From Steinernema hermaphroditum (taxonomy: Eukaryota > Nematoda > Chromadorea > Rhabditida > Steinernematidae): DNA of 64,000 nucleotides. Where the stretch lies: contig CM059625.1 in NCBI GenBank assembly GCA_030435675.1, positions 8,556,001 to 8,620,000 of the forward strand, written 5' to 3'. The position numbers were made by a program, and so were the translations under genes. The number at the start of each line of letters is the position of its first letter. Within the stretch, counting starts at the first letter, position 1. Of the stretch, positions 1 to 12,296 are shown piece by piece. The notes under the pieces are model-generated. The model did not search any database, was not told the DNA's origin, and saw only the letters and a program-made list of their open reading frames with translations.

Positions 1-3000
1 AGCTTCTTCGCTAACTCCTTCATGGGTGAGGGAGTCGCGATTGGTCTAACAGTTGAGTACGATGAGTAAATTGAACTGTGATCATTGCGACCACTGCCTT
101 GCGATTCGTTTTTGTTAAAGCCGTTGCCCAGTGAATGGCTCTCCCCTCGTTCAAGATAACCTTGGTTGGATGCAGCTGTTGTGCTGGCATACAGCTCCTT
201 AGGGACTCTGTAGAGTCCATACAGTTTTCGTGTTCCTCTTGGTGTATCTATGCTCTGATCAAAGCTTTGTGAAACGTTAGCAGAATTGTTGATCGTTGAT
301 TGTTGGAATGGAGTTTCCTGAAATTATTATATCACTCTGTAAAATACAAATAACTCACATTGATATCGACGTAATCTCGCGATGAGTATTCGCCTTCTTG
401 AGGCACTGTGTAGTAGATTCCAGCTGTTGTGTCCGTTTTTCGCGGCTGATTCAGATTAAAGGCTGACTTCTGAGCGTAGTCATTGTTCACTGAGCCGATA
501 TTCGATTTTGGTGTCCTGTGCACTAAGTTTTCTGGATTCGGCTTGATACCGGAAAGGGACTGCTGGATCGATTCGTCCGTTGTGTCCCTCGGCGAGGAGA
601 TTCCCACGTAGCGAGCCTTTGGAGAGGTCGGGCAAATCTGGCCTAATCGCGAGTTCTCGATGGCGTTCGTGGGAGAGGTGGTGAACTGCCGTCGGGAGTT
701 CTAACGAAACAGAGTAATAACCCTCAAGGTTGAATGTGAAACTTACGATCTTCATGGTGACAGACTGTTTTGATTCATCCAACGACTGAAAATATAGGAT
801 TTCGGTTGTGATTAACGATGCAAACCTCATTTAGAGTTGAATCATTGAAATCCATATTCGATTTGTAGTAGGAGTTCGTATCAATAGGTGCGAAAGGTCT
901 AAAATAGGACCGTTATGATAAAAATACGATAAATCCCACGTACTGATAGAAGTTACAAGGCGAACTATGTCCCTCAGGCGGTAGACACATGACCTTAAGA
1001 TAGATTAGAGCAAATACGCTGATTATCAGAGTGAGTACGTTTTTACCATATTCTGCGGAATTACTGGCTGAACAACTGCAGGAACAAAGCCCGACATTGC
1101 GGTCAGACGGGAGGATCTTCCCTCATCACCAGGAATCCCTCCAACGTTGTTGACTGGAGCCATATACATTCGAACTGAAGCGAAATGTTATGCTCTGATG
1201 TCATCTAAAGAGTCTTACAATCTGCGGGAACCATCACAACAGGCTGATATGGAACGTAGGAGGGTGTGTGACTGTAGGCGCTATCGATTGTTCGGTTGAG
1301 GGTAGAATCGTTCAAATCAACCTTGCTCGATCCTTCACCTGAAGGACCTCCCTTTATGGTTGTAGCGAGTTGTGCCGGAGATATTTCGCGATATTCATTT
1401 GGAGTCAGAATCTGGAAAATGTCTGTGTGGATGACAAGAAAATGGAGAGAAAAACCTGGTCAAAGACGTCATCGAAGAACTTGTCGACGTCGCTGTTGCG
1501 AGAAGGAATTTCGGTATTCCGGATTCTGTTAGTCAGCGTCGAATAATTGCTGTGTGACTGTTGTGACGGCGCGTAGTAGCGACTTGGAATGCCACGCTCT
1601 ACAGAGTTTGCTCGTTTCTGCATCGGAGGAAGTTCGGAGCCCACTGGATTTCCTAAAAAAAATAAAATAAACTAATGATAGAGTGAGCCAATTTTTACTT
1701 TCGACAGAATAGTTCTTGAGTAGAGAGTCACAGTTCGTGGACTGTTCTGTTCGGAAAGAGTTAGGGGTTGTGATGGTGTAGAAGGCGTAGGGATTATCGT
1801 AGTTGCCTTCCAGATGCTTGATGGCGTCAAACAGAAAACAGTCGGTTTCTGCATAAAGTCTCCTTTTGTCGTTTTGAATAGAGATGGACCATCCCTCTTG
1901 ATCGCAAATGCCCCTACGAAACGAACAATGGATGTATTATTTGCATCGTCTTGTTACCTTTCTTTCAGCGCTCTTTTCGCGAGATCGCCTACAGTCTCCC
2001 ACGAGTCGACTTCTATGTTTATCGTAACTTCGTCAGAGAACTTGACAGTAACAACGGGTGGAAGATGTTTGGTGAACGCTGTCTGAACGATATTTTCCCA
2101 TTCAGACACCCTTTTGGATGTACTTACATCTTCAAGCATAGTCGGAGCATATTTCCGGTTGGGATTAATGTGAACGTTCCGGACACGATTTAGGAGGCCC
2201 GCCAATAGGAGAGTACTCAGCGGTTTGGATTGGGATTGGAAATAACTGAAACGACGTCACCGTAAATCATTTGTCTTTGGCTTCCTTACTCGAGAAGCAT
2301 CGGCAAAATGTGGATGCTTGGAGGAAAGCTATTAACAGCCATCAACATCAACTTCCAGGTTTTGTTGAACACCGATTTGTCCCTGCACTTGTAGCTCTGA
2401 TTGCACAGTTGGACATAGATTTCGTCTCTCTGATTCTGGTCGTCAATGCCCTAAGCGACTCACACCCCTTTGCATCAAATTGTCTTGCTCATTTACTTAC
2501 CACCTGCATTATTTGTGTGGCGATATGATGCAACTCGATCGGGGACAGATCCCCAGAAAGGGTATACTTTAGTATAAGTTTGAAGATCTTCAGGGACTTT
2601 TCGACGCTCTCGTCCGACTCCTTGACCAAGAACGGTGTGAAAATGGGCTCCCGTCTGGACTCAAGGATGTGATTCTAAACAAAGATCTAAGTTAAATTAA
2701 TATACAAAACTAAACCTTAAAGTTGTCGGCGGCAAAATCTTCAATGGTCTCTGGATCAATGTTCGGCATTTTTGGCGCGAGAGCAAGGGGGATATAGGTG
2801 CCCATAACTTTTGTCGACCAGCCCTTGTCTCGCCTTTCTTCACAAATTGGCTTTGCTATTCGTTCAACCTATAAGAATGGAGGTTTGCGTTAAAGAAGTT
2901 CTTTTTTACACTAGGAAAGGCAGCTATTCCCGATTGCGGAGGCGCTTCCTTCTGGATTTCTTGCAAATGCTGTTGTTTGACACCCTCGATTGTTTTTCTA

Positions 3001-6000
3001 AAGCATGAGAGGCATCATTGTTCTATGCATCGATTCACTCGACATACCTGGTCTGCCATCCTCGGAATCCGGCTTGCAAAACGGTGACAGCTTTCTTCTT
3101 TCGTTGGAAAAGGAGATTTCCAACATACGCCCGAACGTTCGCTTGGATCACGATGGCAGCGCGATTGACTATAGAATTTCGAGCACTTTCGAGATGATCG
3201 AACATCTTTTGGCGAAGGAAGACGAGATTGCGACCTCAAAAAATAGAATATAACGCATAGTGCAGGATTATCCTGTCTACCTATTTCAAAGTCCTTGGAG
3301 AACTTAATACCTTGGGCGTCCAGAATGTCTCGCACAAGTGCTCCTTCTTTCACGTTTTGAACTGCATCAAAAGGAAGAATGCAACGGTATCTAGTAAGTA
3401 CTACTGTAGTCTGTCATCCATGCGAGTAGCGTACCTTTTGGCAAATTCAGACATTGTCATTTTCTGAGGAAAGCTCTCTTTGACGCTCTTTGAGGTTTCG
3501 GCGACTAAAAGTGCGTTGAACTGACGAGCGACGGTTTGGTGGTCGAATTTGCCGATGAGAGAATGATTATTGGATCGCAGACATTGCACAAACTGACAAT
3601 TATGCCTAAAGAGACATTACGGGTACTGAGGGCTTCTACGTACTTCACAAGAATTTTGGCCAATTCCGCCGCGCTTTCATAGAACTGCTCAGCGACATAA
3701 ATCGTTTTTTCGTGTGTCGTTTGTTGGTCCTGACCGAACATTGAGGCGATAGACTATTGCATAATTTTCAGATCACATAACCACGACATTTCCAATTACC
3801 GTATTCTGAGAAAGGCTCAAGCTCTGCAGGGCAAGCGGAGACATTACTCTTTGATTTTTCTTTATGAAGCCATCAAGATTGTACCACGTGGTTCCCGCAT
3901 AGTGAGTCAAGCCGAACTCGAGACGTTCCTTCGAACGAGCTTTGCTGTAACACGTTTTGTCGAGCTGGTTTACGTTGCAGCTTTGCAGGAAAGTAGCGTC
4001 GGATGACTAAAAAAGAATAAAGGACGGTTATCAGCGAATTTCGAACCTTTGGAAATTTGCATTCGTTGGAAAGAAGTGGGATAATTCCAGTGGGTTTCTT
4101 GGCTAAACAGGTTAGTACTTCAATGTTGTCGTACTGAGGGGACAGAGAATATCCCGCACTGATTCCTTCACTTTCGAAAAGTGACAGATCGGCTTTGAAA
4201 AGGCGGTTGATGTAGACGCTTTCCAAACGCTCGTTGACCGAATTTATGCACAGTTCTTCGAATCCGTTCTTGTTAAAACGCTGAACACATCATTACTCAT
4301 AACAGTTTTCTACCGTAAATGCATGCCTCGAATCCGTATGAGTCGAGTACAGTGATTGTCTTTGAGTCGTCAGTTTCGAATCTCTTCGAAATTTGCGCCA
4401 AAAGCCAAGCGAAGAGCTTCTCATAAATCGTCTGCGAAACCGCATCACTAAACTTCATTTCTTTATGACGCATTCATGTCTATCGGCCTACCGTATGTCA
4501 AGCGCTTGTTCAACGGTAATTGACACAGGCTGATTGGTCACACGATCCTTTGTAAAAAACACTTAAAGAAATATTCGGAGTCGTCATTACCTTCTTTTTG
4601 AGGAACATATTCTTGCACTGTTCCATGGTGAGGTCGAGTAAAAGAGCCACCCACTTCAGCTCCGCCTCGTTCCCAACATCTGCTACCTCTTCGCCACCGG
4701 TACACTAAGGCAAAATAAGCTAAGAAATTGACAAAAACACACCTTAAGCGAGACGAAGAAGAGATTTCCGATGTGAAGAATAGCAGAAAGCAGAGCAAAT
4801 ATCATTTCCTGCTGGTCATCTGTGAACTTTAAATGGCCGAACGCCTTTTGGACGCTATTGAACTTCTCAGTTTCGTCGTCGTCATTAATTCCACATTTTC
4901 CCTACACAACGCGTATTATAGGTGGCCATAGGCATGATGTCGTTCTACCTGATTGAGATAGAAAAACTTGTTTGCCGCCTTGATCCCATACTTGGTCTTT
5001 TGCTTTTGAGACATTCCAGCACACATCTGATAGAAGATGTTGTAGTTGCGTTCTCCCAGTTTTTGTTCGACCAGGCGGAATAGATCAAGGGGAAGAGCCT
5101 GACGAACTCGAAGACCTTGAGCACCTTCTCCCCTAAATTAAATGACGGTTTACAAATAAACGTGCGAAGAACCCCTCAACAGACTTCAGGGTCTGGACAA
5201 GGAGTGGTTCTTGACACAGTTTTTGGTTAGCATTCCTACCTTCCATAGAGGAAGTCCACGCATAACCCCGTTCTCGTGGCGCTTTCGGTTTTTTGAGTTT
5301 TTGCTCGTGAAAAAGCGGCGAGGATGCAGTGCACGCTTTCGACCTAAATTATTTTCGTAGAAGGACGTTCGCGTTTTGGAATTACGATTTCAATATCGAT
5401 TTGTGAAGACATGTAGGAAAGGTACTTCATCACGTGAAAGGCGTTTGTGCTTTTGCCGGATCCCGATTCTCCGCTGAAATAGACTGAGTAATATAGGTTC
5501 GTATGTATCGGCACTTACGAAAAGAGAACATATTCCTGTTGGGAACCGTTTTTGATGTTGTTGCACGCTGTTTCGGCGACGGCAAATGGGTGACTAAATG
5601 GATTACATTGGAAAAGGATAGGAGTTGTTTCACAAACCATGGAAGTTGCTCAAGAGGCTTTGTTTTGTACTGTTTCATGACAGATTTGTCGTAGATGTTC
5701 AGGTTTTCATTTGGATTGATGGAAATCACAACGGGACCATTGTACGACTAGAAATAGCCAGCTGAAGACTGGCGTTTACAGCGTCACTTACGTAATAACG
5801 GTTGTTTTGAAAGCGTGTGAAGAGAGTGTGAAGAAGCGACTCAGGCTTTCCATCACTGTGAAAGGACCCATTTTTAACGGCTTAAGCTAGAGGCTTACCT
5901 GATGTTGCACAGATTTTCTGACATGTTGTCCGACTGATCCCTCAGTGTCAAACGCGTCGAGTTTTTGATAGGAAAATTGCAATTCTATTTGACCAATAAT

Positions 6001-6237
6001 TCACCGATAAGAATAATTAACTGACATACCGTTAACTCATTATACACAACCAGTGGATTGGTCTCGACGACAACGGCCGGAGTCGCGTAGCCGACGCCAG
6101 AATCCATCCATACCAGGTCATTCTAAATCCAAACAAAATACTTTTGTCGCAAAACTATACAATTTGAATAATTGTAGCGCCCTTTAATTGGGCCAGCCAA
6201 TCAGTTAATTGGTTTACCGTACCTTGACGAAAGACAT
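1..6237 (-). CDS. Divergent unconventional myosin with MyTH4-FERM tail (3' end outside window)
   Basis: Actin-based motor. The start (MSFVK, 6237) is a 15-nt first exon spliced at 6222. The motor holds a P-loop GESGSGKS near 5400-5480, preceded by an ISINPNENLNIYDKS stretch like the myosin VAVNPY region. Other motor segments are a relay-type DNIEVLTCLAKKPTGIIPLL (about 4080-4170), FAKRY before the converter (about 3430) and the actin-binding FVQCLRSNN stretch (about 3590). Two IQ-like helices (AAIVIQANVRAYVG and VTVLQAGFRGWQTR) lie at about 3050-3170. The tail has MyTH4 sequence (IFKLILKYTLSGDLSP, then WKLMLMAVNSFPPS; about 2300-2770), a FERM F1-like region (about 1672-2205, including DQEGWSISI), and a Ser/Tyr/Pro-rich linker from about 1650 to the edge. 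More than 15 introns of roughly 50 nt. The domain order fits MyTH4-FERM myosins (class VII/XV or the nematode class XII); the motor is too divergent for me to name the class. A second MyTH4-FERM unit may lie beyond the edge. Confidence 0.9.
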
Positions 6238-7042
6238 GGCGCGGAGGAGAACTAACGGCTGCTCTCAATAATCAACAATCGACGTTTCTGGCGGCCGCAC
6301 AGTGCCACCCTAAGGTCATGGCCGTCCGTGTCCCCTTGATGACAACATCCCCCATGCGTTCCTTAACAGCGCGAGAGAATATCACAAACTCTCAACAGTT
6401 ACGACGATACAGACGATTGGATCGGCGCCGCACCTGCGCAGATATTCGGAGATCTGCGGATAACGGTCGGCCAATAACTTAATCACCCAGATTGTAGTAG
6501 ATTCCGTTCATAATTTTCCGATAGACGGAAGTGCAGACTAGTTATAATCTCATCTGTTCAAACTTTGCACAATTGCTTTCGTTTCGGTGATCGATAAGGA
6601 TCCGGTGTGGGAGATAACAAAAAGTTAAATGTGGTTGTAATTTTAAGACGCGAACGAAAAAGTCATGTTAGTCGGGAGGTACGCTTATGGTGGTTACAGA
6701 AGAGAAAACAACCGGAAGTAAACACAAGTTTATTTGTTGTGGAAAACCTGTTTTCGATCGCCGCTTCCTAACATTATGAAACTCTTGGGTGTCCGCTGTG
6801 TAAAAGATGGGCTAGCGTTCTTTGCGGTAATATTTTATTCGGTAATATTAAAGTCGCGTGGAATCATAATAAAGCGGCCAAATTAGTAACCAAAGCAATT
6901 TAAAGCTGATACGGTCAAGACAAGAGGGAAGCATTGTTGTGGGCGGTGGTTTCCGGAAAGTTTCAGTGTGCTGCACACGTAAGACACAAACACCAATATA
7001 TACAAACAATAGGTGAAAAGCTTCTTTCTGCTGGACGAGTGT
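6238..7042. other. Intergenic, myosin to neuropeptide
   Basis: This is the upstream region of the myosin (which reads left) and the 3' flank of the neuropeptide gene. Reading frames here are short and do not join into a plausible gene. A hydrophobic minus-strand frame at 6883-7092 overlaps the peptide gene out of phase and is not supported. Confidence 0.6.
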
Positions 7043-7400
7043 TCATCCAAAACGGGGCCGAACGAAAGAATCCATTTGTGACAGTATGTCATCGAGGGCG
7101 AAATCGCCTTTTCTAAAAAAACCCACAGAAGGTGGACAAGACTGGGCGTTAGCTAACCTTCTCTCGTGATAGAAGTAAGCTTTTCTCCAGTCGTTCATTG
7201 TCTTCCGGTGTAGGTGATCGAGCTTACTTCCCTTGCGTACCATCAGACGCACCTTCGACCTAATTTAGTCATCAGCTACCGTAATCGCTCAGTCATGAAA
7301 CCAACCTTTTGTGATTATTGCGGTGGCGGAAGGAAGGATAAGCTGCAGTAGAAAGCAGCAAAAGGGCTAAGAGCAACAATAGGGTGAGACTGGATTTCAT
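7043..7400 (-). CDS. Neuropeptide precursor, FVRPRF-amide (neuromedin U/pyrokinin-like C-terminus)
   Basis: Secreted 88-residue precursor in three exons: 7400-7306, 7259-7158 and 7112-7043. The N-terminus MKSSLTLLLLLALLLLSTAA is a clear signal peptide. Dibasic or monobasic sites follow (KR at 31-32, HRK, RR at 65-66). The precursor ends exactly in SFVRPRFG followed by TGA. The terminal Gly is the usual amide donor, and removal of RRK would release a peptide of about 20 residues starting GDFALDD and ending FVRPRF-amide. The FxxPRx-amide ending resembles neuromedin U (FRPRN-amide) and insect pyrokinins (FxPRL-amide). The first intron is 46 nt. The second is 45 nt and free of stops in frame, so retention would insert 15 residues. 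The secretory and amidation reading is strong; the family assignment is inference. Confidence 0.8.
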
Positions 7401-9943
7401 TCAAACTTCCATTTAGAAAAAACGTCGGTCACCTATAATGAAAAAAGTTATTACTACAGCAAGCGGCGGATAACACGCGTTAAATGAGTGTACAGGAAGA
7501 CAAAAGCGAAAAGAACAGCAGACCTCAAATTGGAATACCGAATAGGAAGTGACATCAGTCCCTTAAATAAACCGGTGTGGGTGGCTACTCAAGTATTACG
7601 ATCGCAGTCTCCTCCTTTTCCGATGTGTCACCAAAGCGCAGAAGCTAAAGGAGTGATGGTCATGGAGGGCGGGCGGGGACCGCAGGAATAGGCTCAATTG
7701 GTGTATCTGATGAGTCATTCGGTTGCTGAAGTCCGAGATCATCGACAAGAGGGCGCTGGCGCCAGTCATCTTTCGCACGTGACGTCACCACCTATTACGG
7801 ATGATCGCGGATTTCATTCGCGCGGCAACACAACCGAAAAATATTTCTGCACATGTGCTTCAAAAAGCGTCGAAGAGGCGCGCGAGAAACGCACCGGACA
7901 ATGCGGCTGCTCATTTGAAGAAACACCTTTCGAAGCGTCACATGTGGTTCCGTCGCTTACATCGGTCCGGTCGTCCTCGATGACCAACTATGCTGAAAAT
8001 TACAACTTGACAGTCCTGGATCTCAAAAAGGACGTCGACAGTTGATGTATATAGATGAGGTTGAAGGGAAAAGAAAGTCCGGATGTAACGGTGTTCACAG
8101 TATCGTGCAGATTTAATAAATCCCCCGGGGCGATGCATTAACGAGAAACTTGCGCTTTGCTGATTAGACGTTTAACAACGCCTACTTCGGAAATTCAGAA
8201 GCGTTGCAGAAAGAACGCGATTAATTGCTTTTCCGTAACAAGCACGTCGTGCGAGTCGTACACCACAGTTGTACAGTAGTCTCCATGTACTTTCGAGAAT
8301 TGTCTGCCGAAGCAGAAGCGAAATAATTCGAGTAAGTGGAAGCGGCGAACGAATTGCGCAGAAGAAGCATCGAAAGCGGGAATCGAATCGAACAGTCGAA
8401 TGCACCATCGCCGTTTTTGTCCATTGTCACGTGGGATAAATTTGTGCAAGTCTTTGTTTCAGCCATTTTATGACTTTGATTTTGCTTGTTCCACACTGTA
8501 AAAGCCTTTAATAGCCCTTGTGTCGGCAAGTTCGTTGAGTTAGGTCTCGAAGGTTTCTCCCAATTGGATGCTCATAAATTTCTCGTAAACAAGACACGCT
8601 CCTCCGCTGCCTTAAAAGACGGCTTCCAGCGATGTTATTCTGACTTTCACAATATGCACCGTACTTTTTATTGTATGTGCGCAGGGAGTTAATAAAAACA
8701 GAAAGACATGATGTAGCCCCTATTTGCTAGTTTCTCTGGAGCTTCTTAGAAAAGGTCACATACTGTGACAACACATCTTTAATTCGTTAAATTCAAATGC
8801 TGACATATCGATATTTCCTCGAGTACAGGGTTATAAAGTTGGTGTCGACTGACGAAGTCAAGAAGTCGTCCCTAAATCTCACGAATAGAAACAATGAGCG
8901 GTATTGGAAAACGAGTTATGCAAGGAAAACCATAAACGGTAAATGGCTGAATTTCGTTTAGGACCACATCCTGTGAATTATGAACGGGCCTTATGTCCAC
9001 TTTAGTATTATTGTTGCTAAATAATCAACAATCAGGCAAATGGGACTAAACACATCACATGTGACGTATATCTGGAACACATGTACTAAGCTACCTTTCG
9101 TAGCCTTTGACAAATTTTGATAATTTTATATATCGTTAACGAACGGTTTTCAATTACAGATATGAAAGTGTTAGAGGAGATAAAGCGAGTGAGCACGCTG
9201 TTAATGTTTTAGATCCATCAGTGATTACATCGACATGCAGTATTCCGTTGAAGACTTTGTAGCTATTTTCCAACAGATGTTATCGCCTCCAAATAGGAAG
9301 TAATGTCTCATATTTTCATTCTTTCTTCATTGGTAATAAATGTTCGTCTATTTCGAACTTGCAAGCTGCAAATCGCGGTCAGATGAGAGTTGACCTCAGT
9401 GCTTCGATAGAGGGTGTGTACAGAAAGCACGGTGTGAAGCAAATCTGTTCCTTTCCTCGTTTTATGTGCCGATGCTGAGTGGCAAAGTGGCAGACCTCCT
9501 CGTTCTCACCCACACTCCCGATTTCCGATGATCCCAATCACTTCCCACTCACTCATTCAGCTTCTGCCCGCGGCGTGTACAATTATTCTTTTTTCTTTTC
9601 GAGCACACTCCCGCTTTTTTGCTACCTCTCGTAGCGGGAGCGAGATAAAGATGTCTGTTTAATACAGAGAAGTTTAAACTGAGGATAAACACATTGCCAG
9701 CGCTGGTCCAATATCTTATAACAACTGGTTGTGGATGCGGCAAAGCGGTGCTGACGGTGGGCCCTGCGACTCCGCATTCATCCCCCTCTTTGCTGTATTA
9801 TGTTTCAAATGCTGCTCTTTGTCTTTGTTGCTTTGCGAGGACTTAGCGAGTTTAATTGTCGAGTAAATGATACGGACACCGCGACTGTAGGAAGTGCCGT
9901 TTCTCTTCCACGCCCCACTGCTTCCACACTTTGCCTTTTTAGA
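7401..9943. other. Intergenic, 2.5 kb between divergent genes
   Basis: The stretch lies between the left-reading neuropeptide gene and the right-reading calsequestrin gene. Open frames at 7698-8045 (+, 115 codons) and 8221-8529 (-) have no domain, signal peptide or splice-compatible continuation. The composite E-box/CRE at 7776 is the clearest signal. The calsequestrin promoter or 5' leader should lie in the right part. Confidence 0.6.
7776..7787. promoter_or_regulatory. Overlapping E-box and CRE palindromes
   Basis: CACGTG (7776-7781) and TGACGTCA (7780-7787) share two bases, giving CACGTGACGTCA. The site is about 375 bp upstream of the neuropeptide start codon. E-boxes are bound by bHLH (including bHLH-PAS) factors and CREs by CREB/ATF bZIP factors. 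Use as an enhancer is inferred from position only. Confidence 0.4.
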
Positions 9944-11877
9944 ATGGCAGGGCTCAAACTGCTGCTACTGCTGTTCCTCACGGGTACGGTTATTGGATCG
10001 TCCAAGACCGAAGAACTGGACTGCATGTTCTTGGGCTATCCGGAGTTAGAATACGACGGATTTGACAGAACTGAGGTACGTTTCATTGCGATCACAACTA
10101 CAATCACAAGGGCTATTTGCCGTGGTGTGCTATATCAAGGCTTCCAAAGTGACGCAAGTGGATAGTAGACTGCAAAACAAATAGAGCCGCAAGACTACGA
10201 TACCGTCGACATCTCATTGACGCTTTGACTTGCCACACGTCAGCACCCGTCAAGCCCACACAACTGAGACATCTATTTCTCCTCAATCTCTGTTGTTTGC
10301 ACAAAATCACATTGACTACAACACAACGTGACGCTATAATGATTTAGGTGCTTACGGAAAAGTCATTCAACAAAACTATCTTTGCTGAAGATGCTAAGTC
10401 AGTGGTGTTCTTCAACGACGTCGAAGAAGACGACCCTGAGCTCGACCAGTACGAATGTTTCCTTCAGGTAGCCGTCTCAAGATGAGTAAGCCTATCGATA
10501 ACAAGTTTGCAGCTCTCTGCTCAAGTAATGACCAAGCGCGGTTATAACTTTTACGTTGTCAATACAACAAAGGAAGTCAAACTTCGTAAACAAGAAGGTT
10601 TAGTAAACATCGATGGGAGACGCTTTAACAAGGAGTTTAGAAGTTGACAAGGGAGAGGACACCATTCACGTTTATAAAGACGGATACAAGATCGAGTACA
10701 ACGGAGTGCGCGATCCGGAAGTCTTCGTTTCTTGGCTCATGGATGCAAGTTTAAGGGTTTTGTTAGGAGTAATCGATTAAAACATCATTTAGATCCCTGA
10801 CGACCCAGTGACTATCATCAATGACGTCCACGAGCTTGACGAGTTTGAGGACCTTGACGATAAAACCGTCCGTATCATCGGGTATTTTGAACCTGGAAGC
10901 GCAGGTGTGTCTTTTCAAAAATATGTGTGACTAGCAGATAGCTCTGCAGCTTTGAAGGAGTTCGAAGAGGCCGCTGAAGACTTTATGGGTGAAATCGAAT
11001 TCTTTGCTGTTGTTAATTCCTACGTAAGTAATCCATACAGACGCGGAGTGTTAAACCTATTTTTCTACAGTGGGCAAAGCGATTGGGACTTAAGCGCGTG
11101 GGTGAAGTTCAGATGCACCGACCCTTCGAAGACGATCCGCTTTTCGCCCCCACCAACGTCGATACTGAAGAAGAGTTCGAAGACTGGGTGGAGAAGAACA
11201 AGGAGCCCGTCATGCAGAAACTCTCTCTCGACAACTACTTCAACGTCTGGGTAGCCAAGAACTATTCTTTTTTTTTTTGTTGAGTAAAGTCGCGGCTTAG
11301 AGAGACCCTGAAGAGGAAGAACGCATGATCTTGGCTTTTTGCGACGAAGAAACTCGCAGTGGAAAGGCGATGCTGAAGCTGCTTAAGAAGTTGGCCGAAG
11401 AGAACAGCGAACATGCTGGCACTCTGGAGATCGTCCTTATTGACCCTGGTAGGCACACGCGTCCTTCGTTCACAAACCGCACTATTCTTAAGATGAGTTC
11501 CCTCTGATGGTTGATGTCTGGGAAGAAATGTTCGGCATTGACATCGAGGAAGGACCTCAGCTAGGATTGGTCGACATCTCTGAGGTGAAACACTGAGAAT
11601 ACAAGAACAAGTCATCATTGTTGCATTGTAGAAGGAAGGCATCTGGTTCGACATGTCGCAGCTCAACCTCGATGATCCTAAGAAACACTCCGATAGCAAC
11701 CTGGAAGTGCTGCAGACATGGGTTGACCAAATCATGAGCGGCGACATTGCCCTTGATGGTTAAGAGCTCGCTGAAAATCAAACTGAGCGTCTTGTTGTAG
11801 ATGATGACGAGGATGAGGAACCGGAACCAGTTTATGTACCACCACCGAAGGCGAAGAAAGGCCGGAAGGAACTGTAA
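9944..11877 (+). CDS. csq-1: Calsequestrin
   Basis: Low-affinity, high-capacity calcium-binding protein of the sarcoplasmic reticulum lumen. The start MAGLKLLLLLFLTGTVIGSS is a signal peptide and sits just after a TTTTTAG acceptor-like site. The mature protein opens with YPELEYDGFDRTE, matching the calsequestrin start (FPEYDGVDRV), and is organised as three thioredoxin-like domains without CxxC. Supporting segments are EFEDLDDKTVRIIGYFEPGS (second domain), EEFEDWVEKNKEPVMQKLSL, MILAFCDEETRSG and DEFPLMVDVWEEMFGIDIEE (third domain, cf. DFPLLVPYWEKTF). The protein is about 400 residues, the usual length, and is strongly acidic. The tail has only a short DDDEDEEPEP run, then a Pro-rich basic end finishing GRKEL. 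An AATAAA lies at 11946-11951. The first intron is about 270 nt and the others about 45-60 nt. Confidence 0.95.
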
Positions 11878-12296
11878 AGAACCGGGAAGATGCAAGTATC
11901 TCCCTTAGTAGTGTTCTCTCTCGCTAGATTGACTTTCTGATTTTTAATAAAAGCTTCTAAAACACTCGCGCCAAATAGAGAAACGTCTGGTATAGAAACG
12001 CATTATATTGTCCGACCATGTCCTCATTCGCTGGGAAAAACTCGAGTAATAGATGTGTACATATCTTTACTTCATCCAGTGTTTCCGATGCGACTCGAGT
12101 CACGACTCAGAATTCGAGAACGTTCTCGATATGAGCCGACATCACTGCCTTTATCACACTCCTCGAGTGGTATGTGTGTATGTGTGAACTTTAAGCTCTC
12201 GTACTGTAGAATTTAACTGGCTGTAATGTAATGTATGTCTGTATATGTAAGTTGTTTACTTCACGGACTTATCAAAGGTCTTCTCATTTCCATTTG
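11878..12296. other. Convergent 3' flanks of calsequestrin and sarcoglycan
   Basis: Both neighbours end here. The calsequestrin AATAAA is at 11946-11951. No further coding is seen. Confidence 0.7.

Noticed and set aside
8221..8529. Minus-strand frame with an EF-hand-like DKNGDGAFD
   Set aside because: The following residues do not continue an EF-hand, there is no second hand, and the frame has no splice or promoter support.
9800..9943. In-frame upstream ATG extending calsequestrin by 48 residues
   Set aside because: The extension would bury the signal peptide, and a TTTTTAG acceptor-like site directly precedes the internal ATG, so the extension is probably intron or leader.
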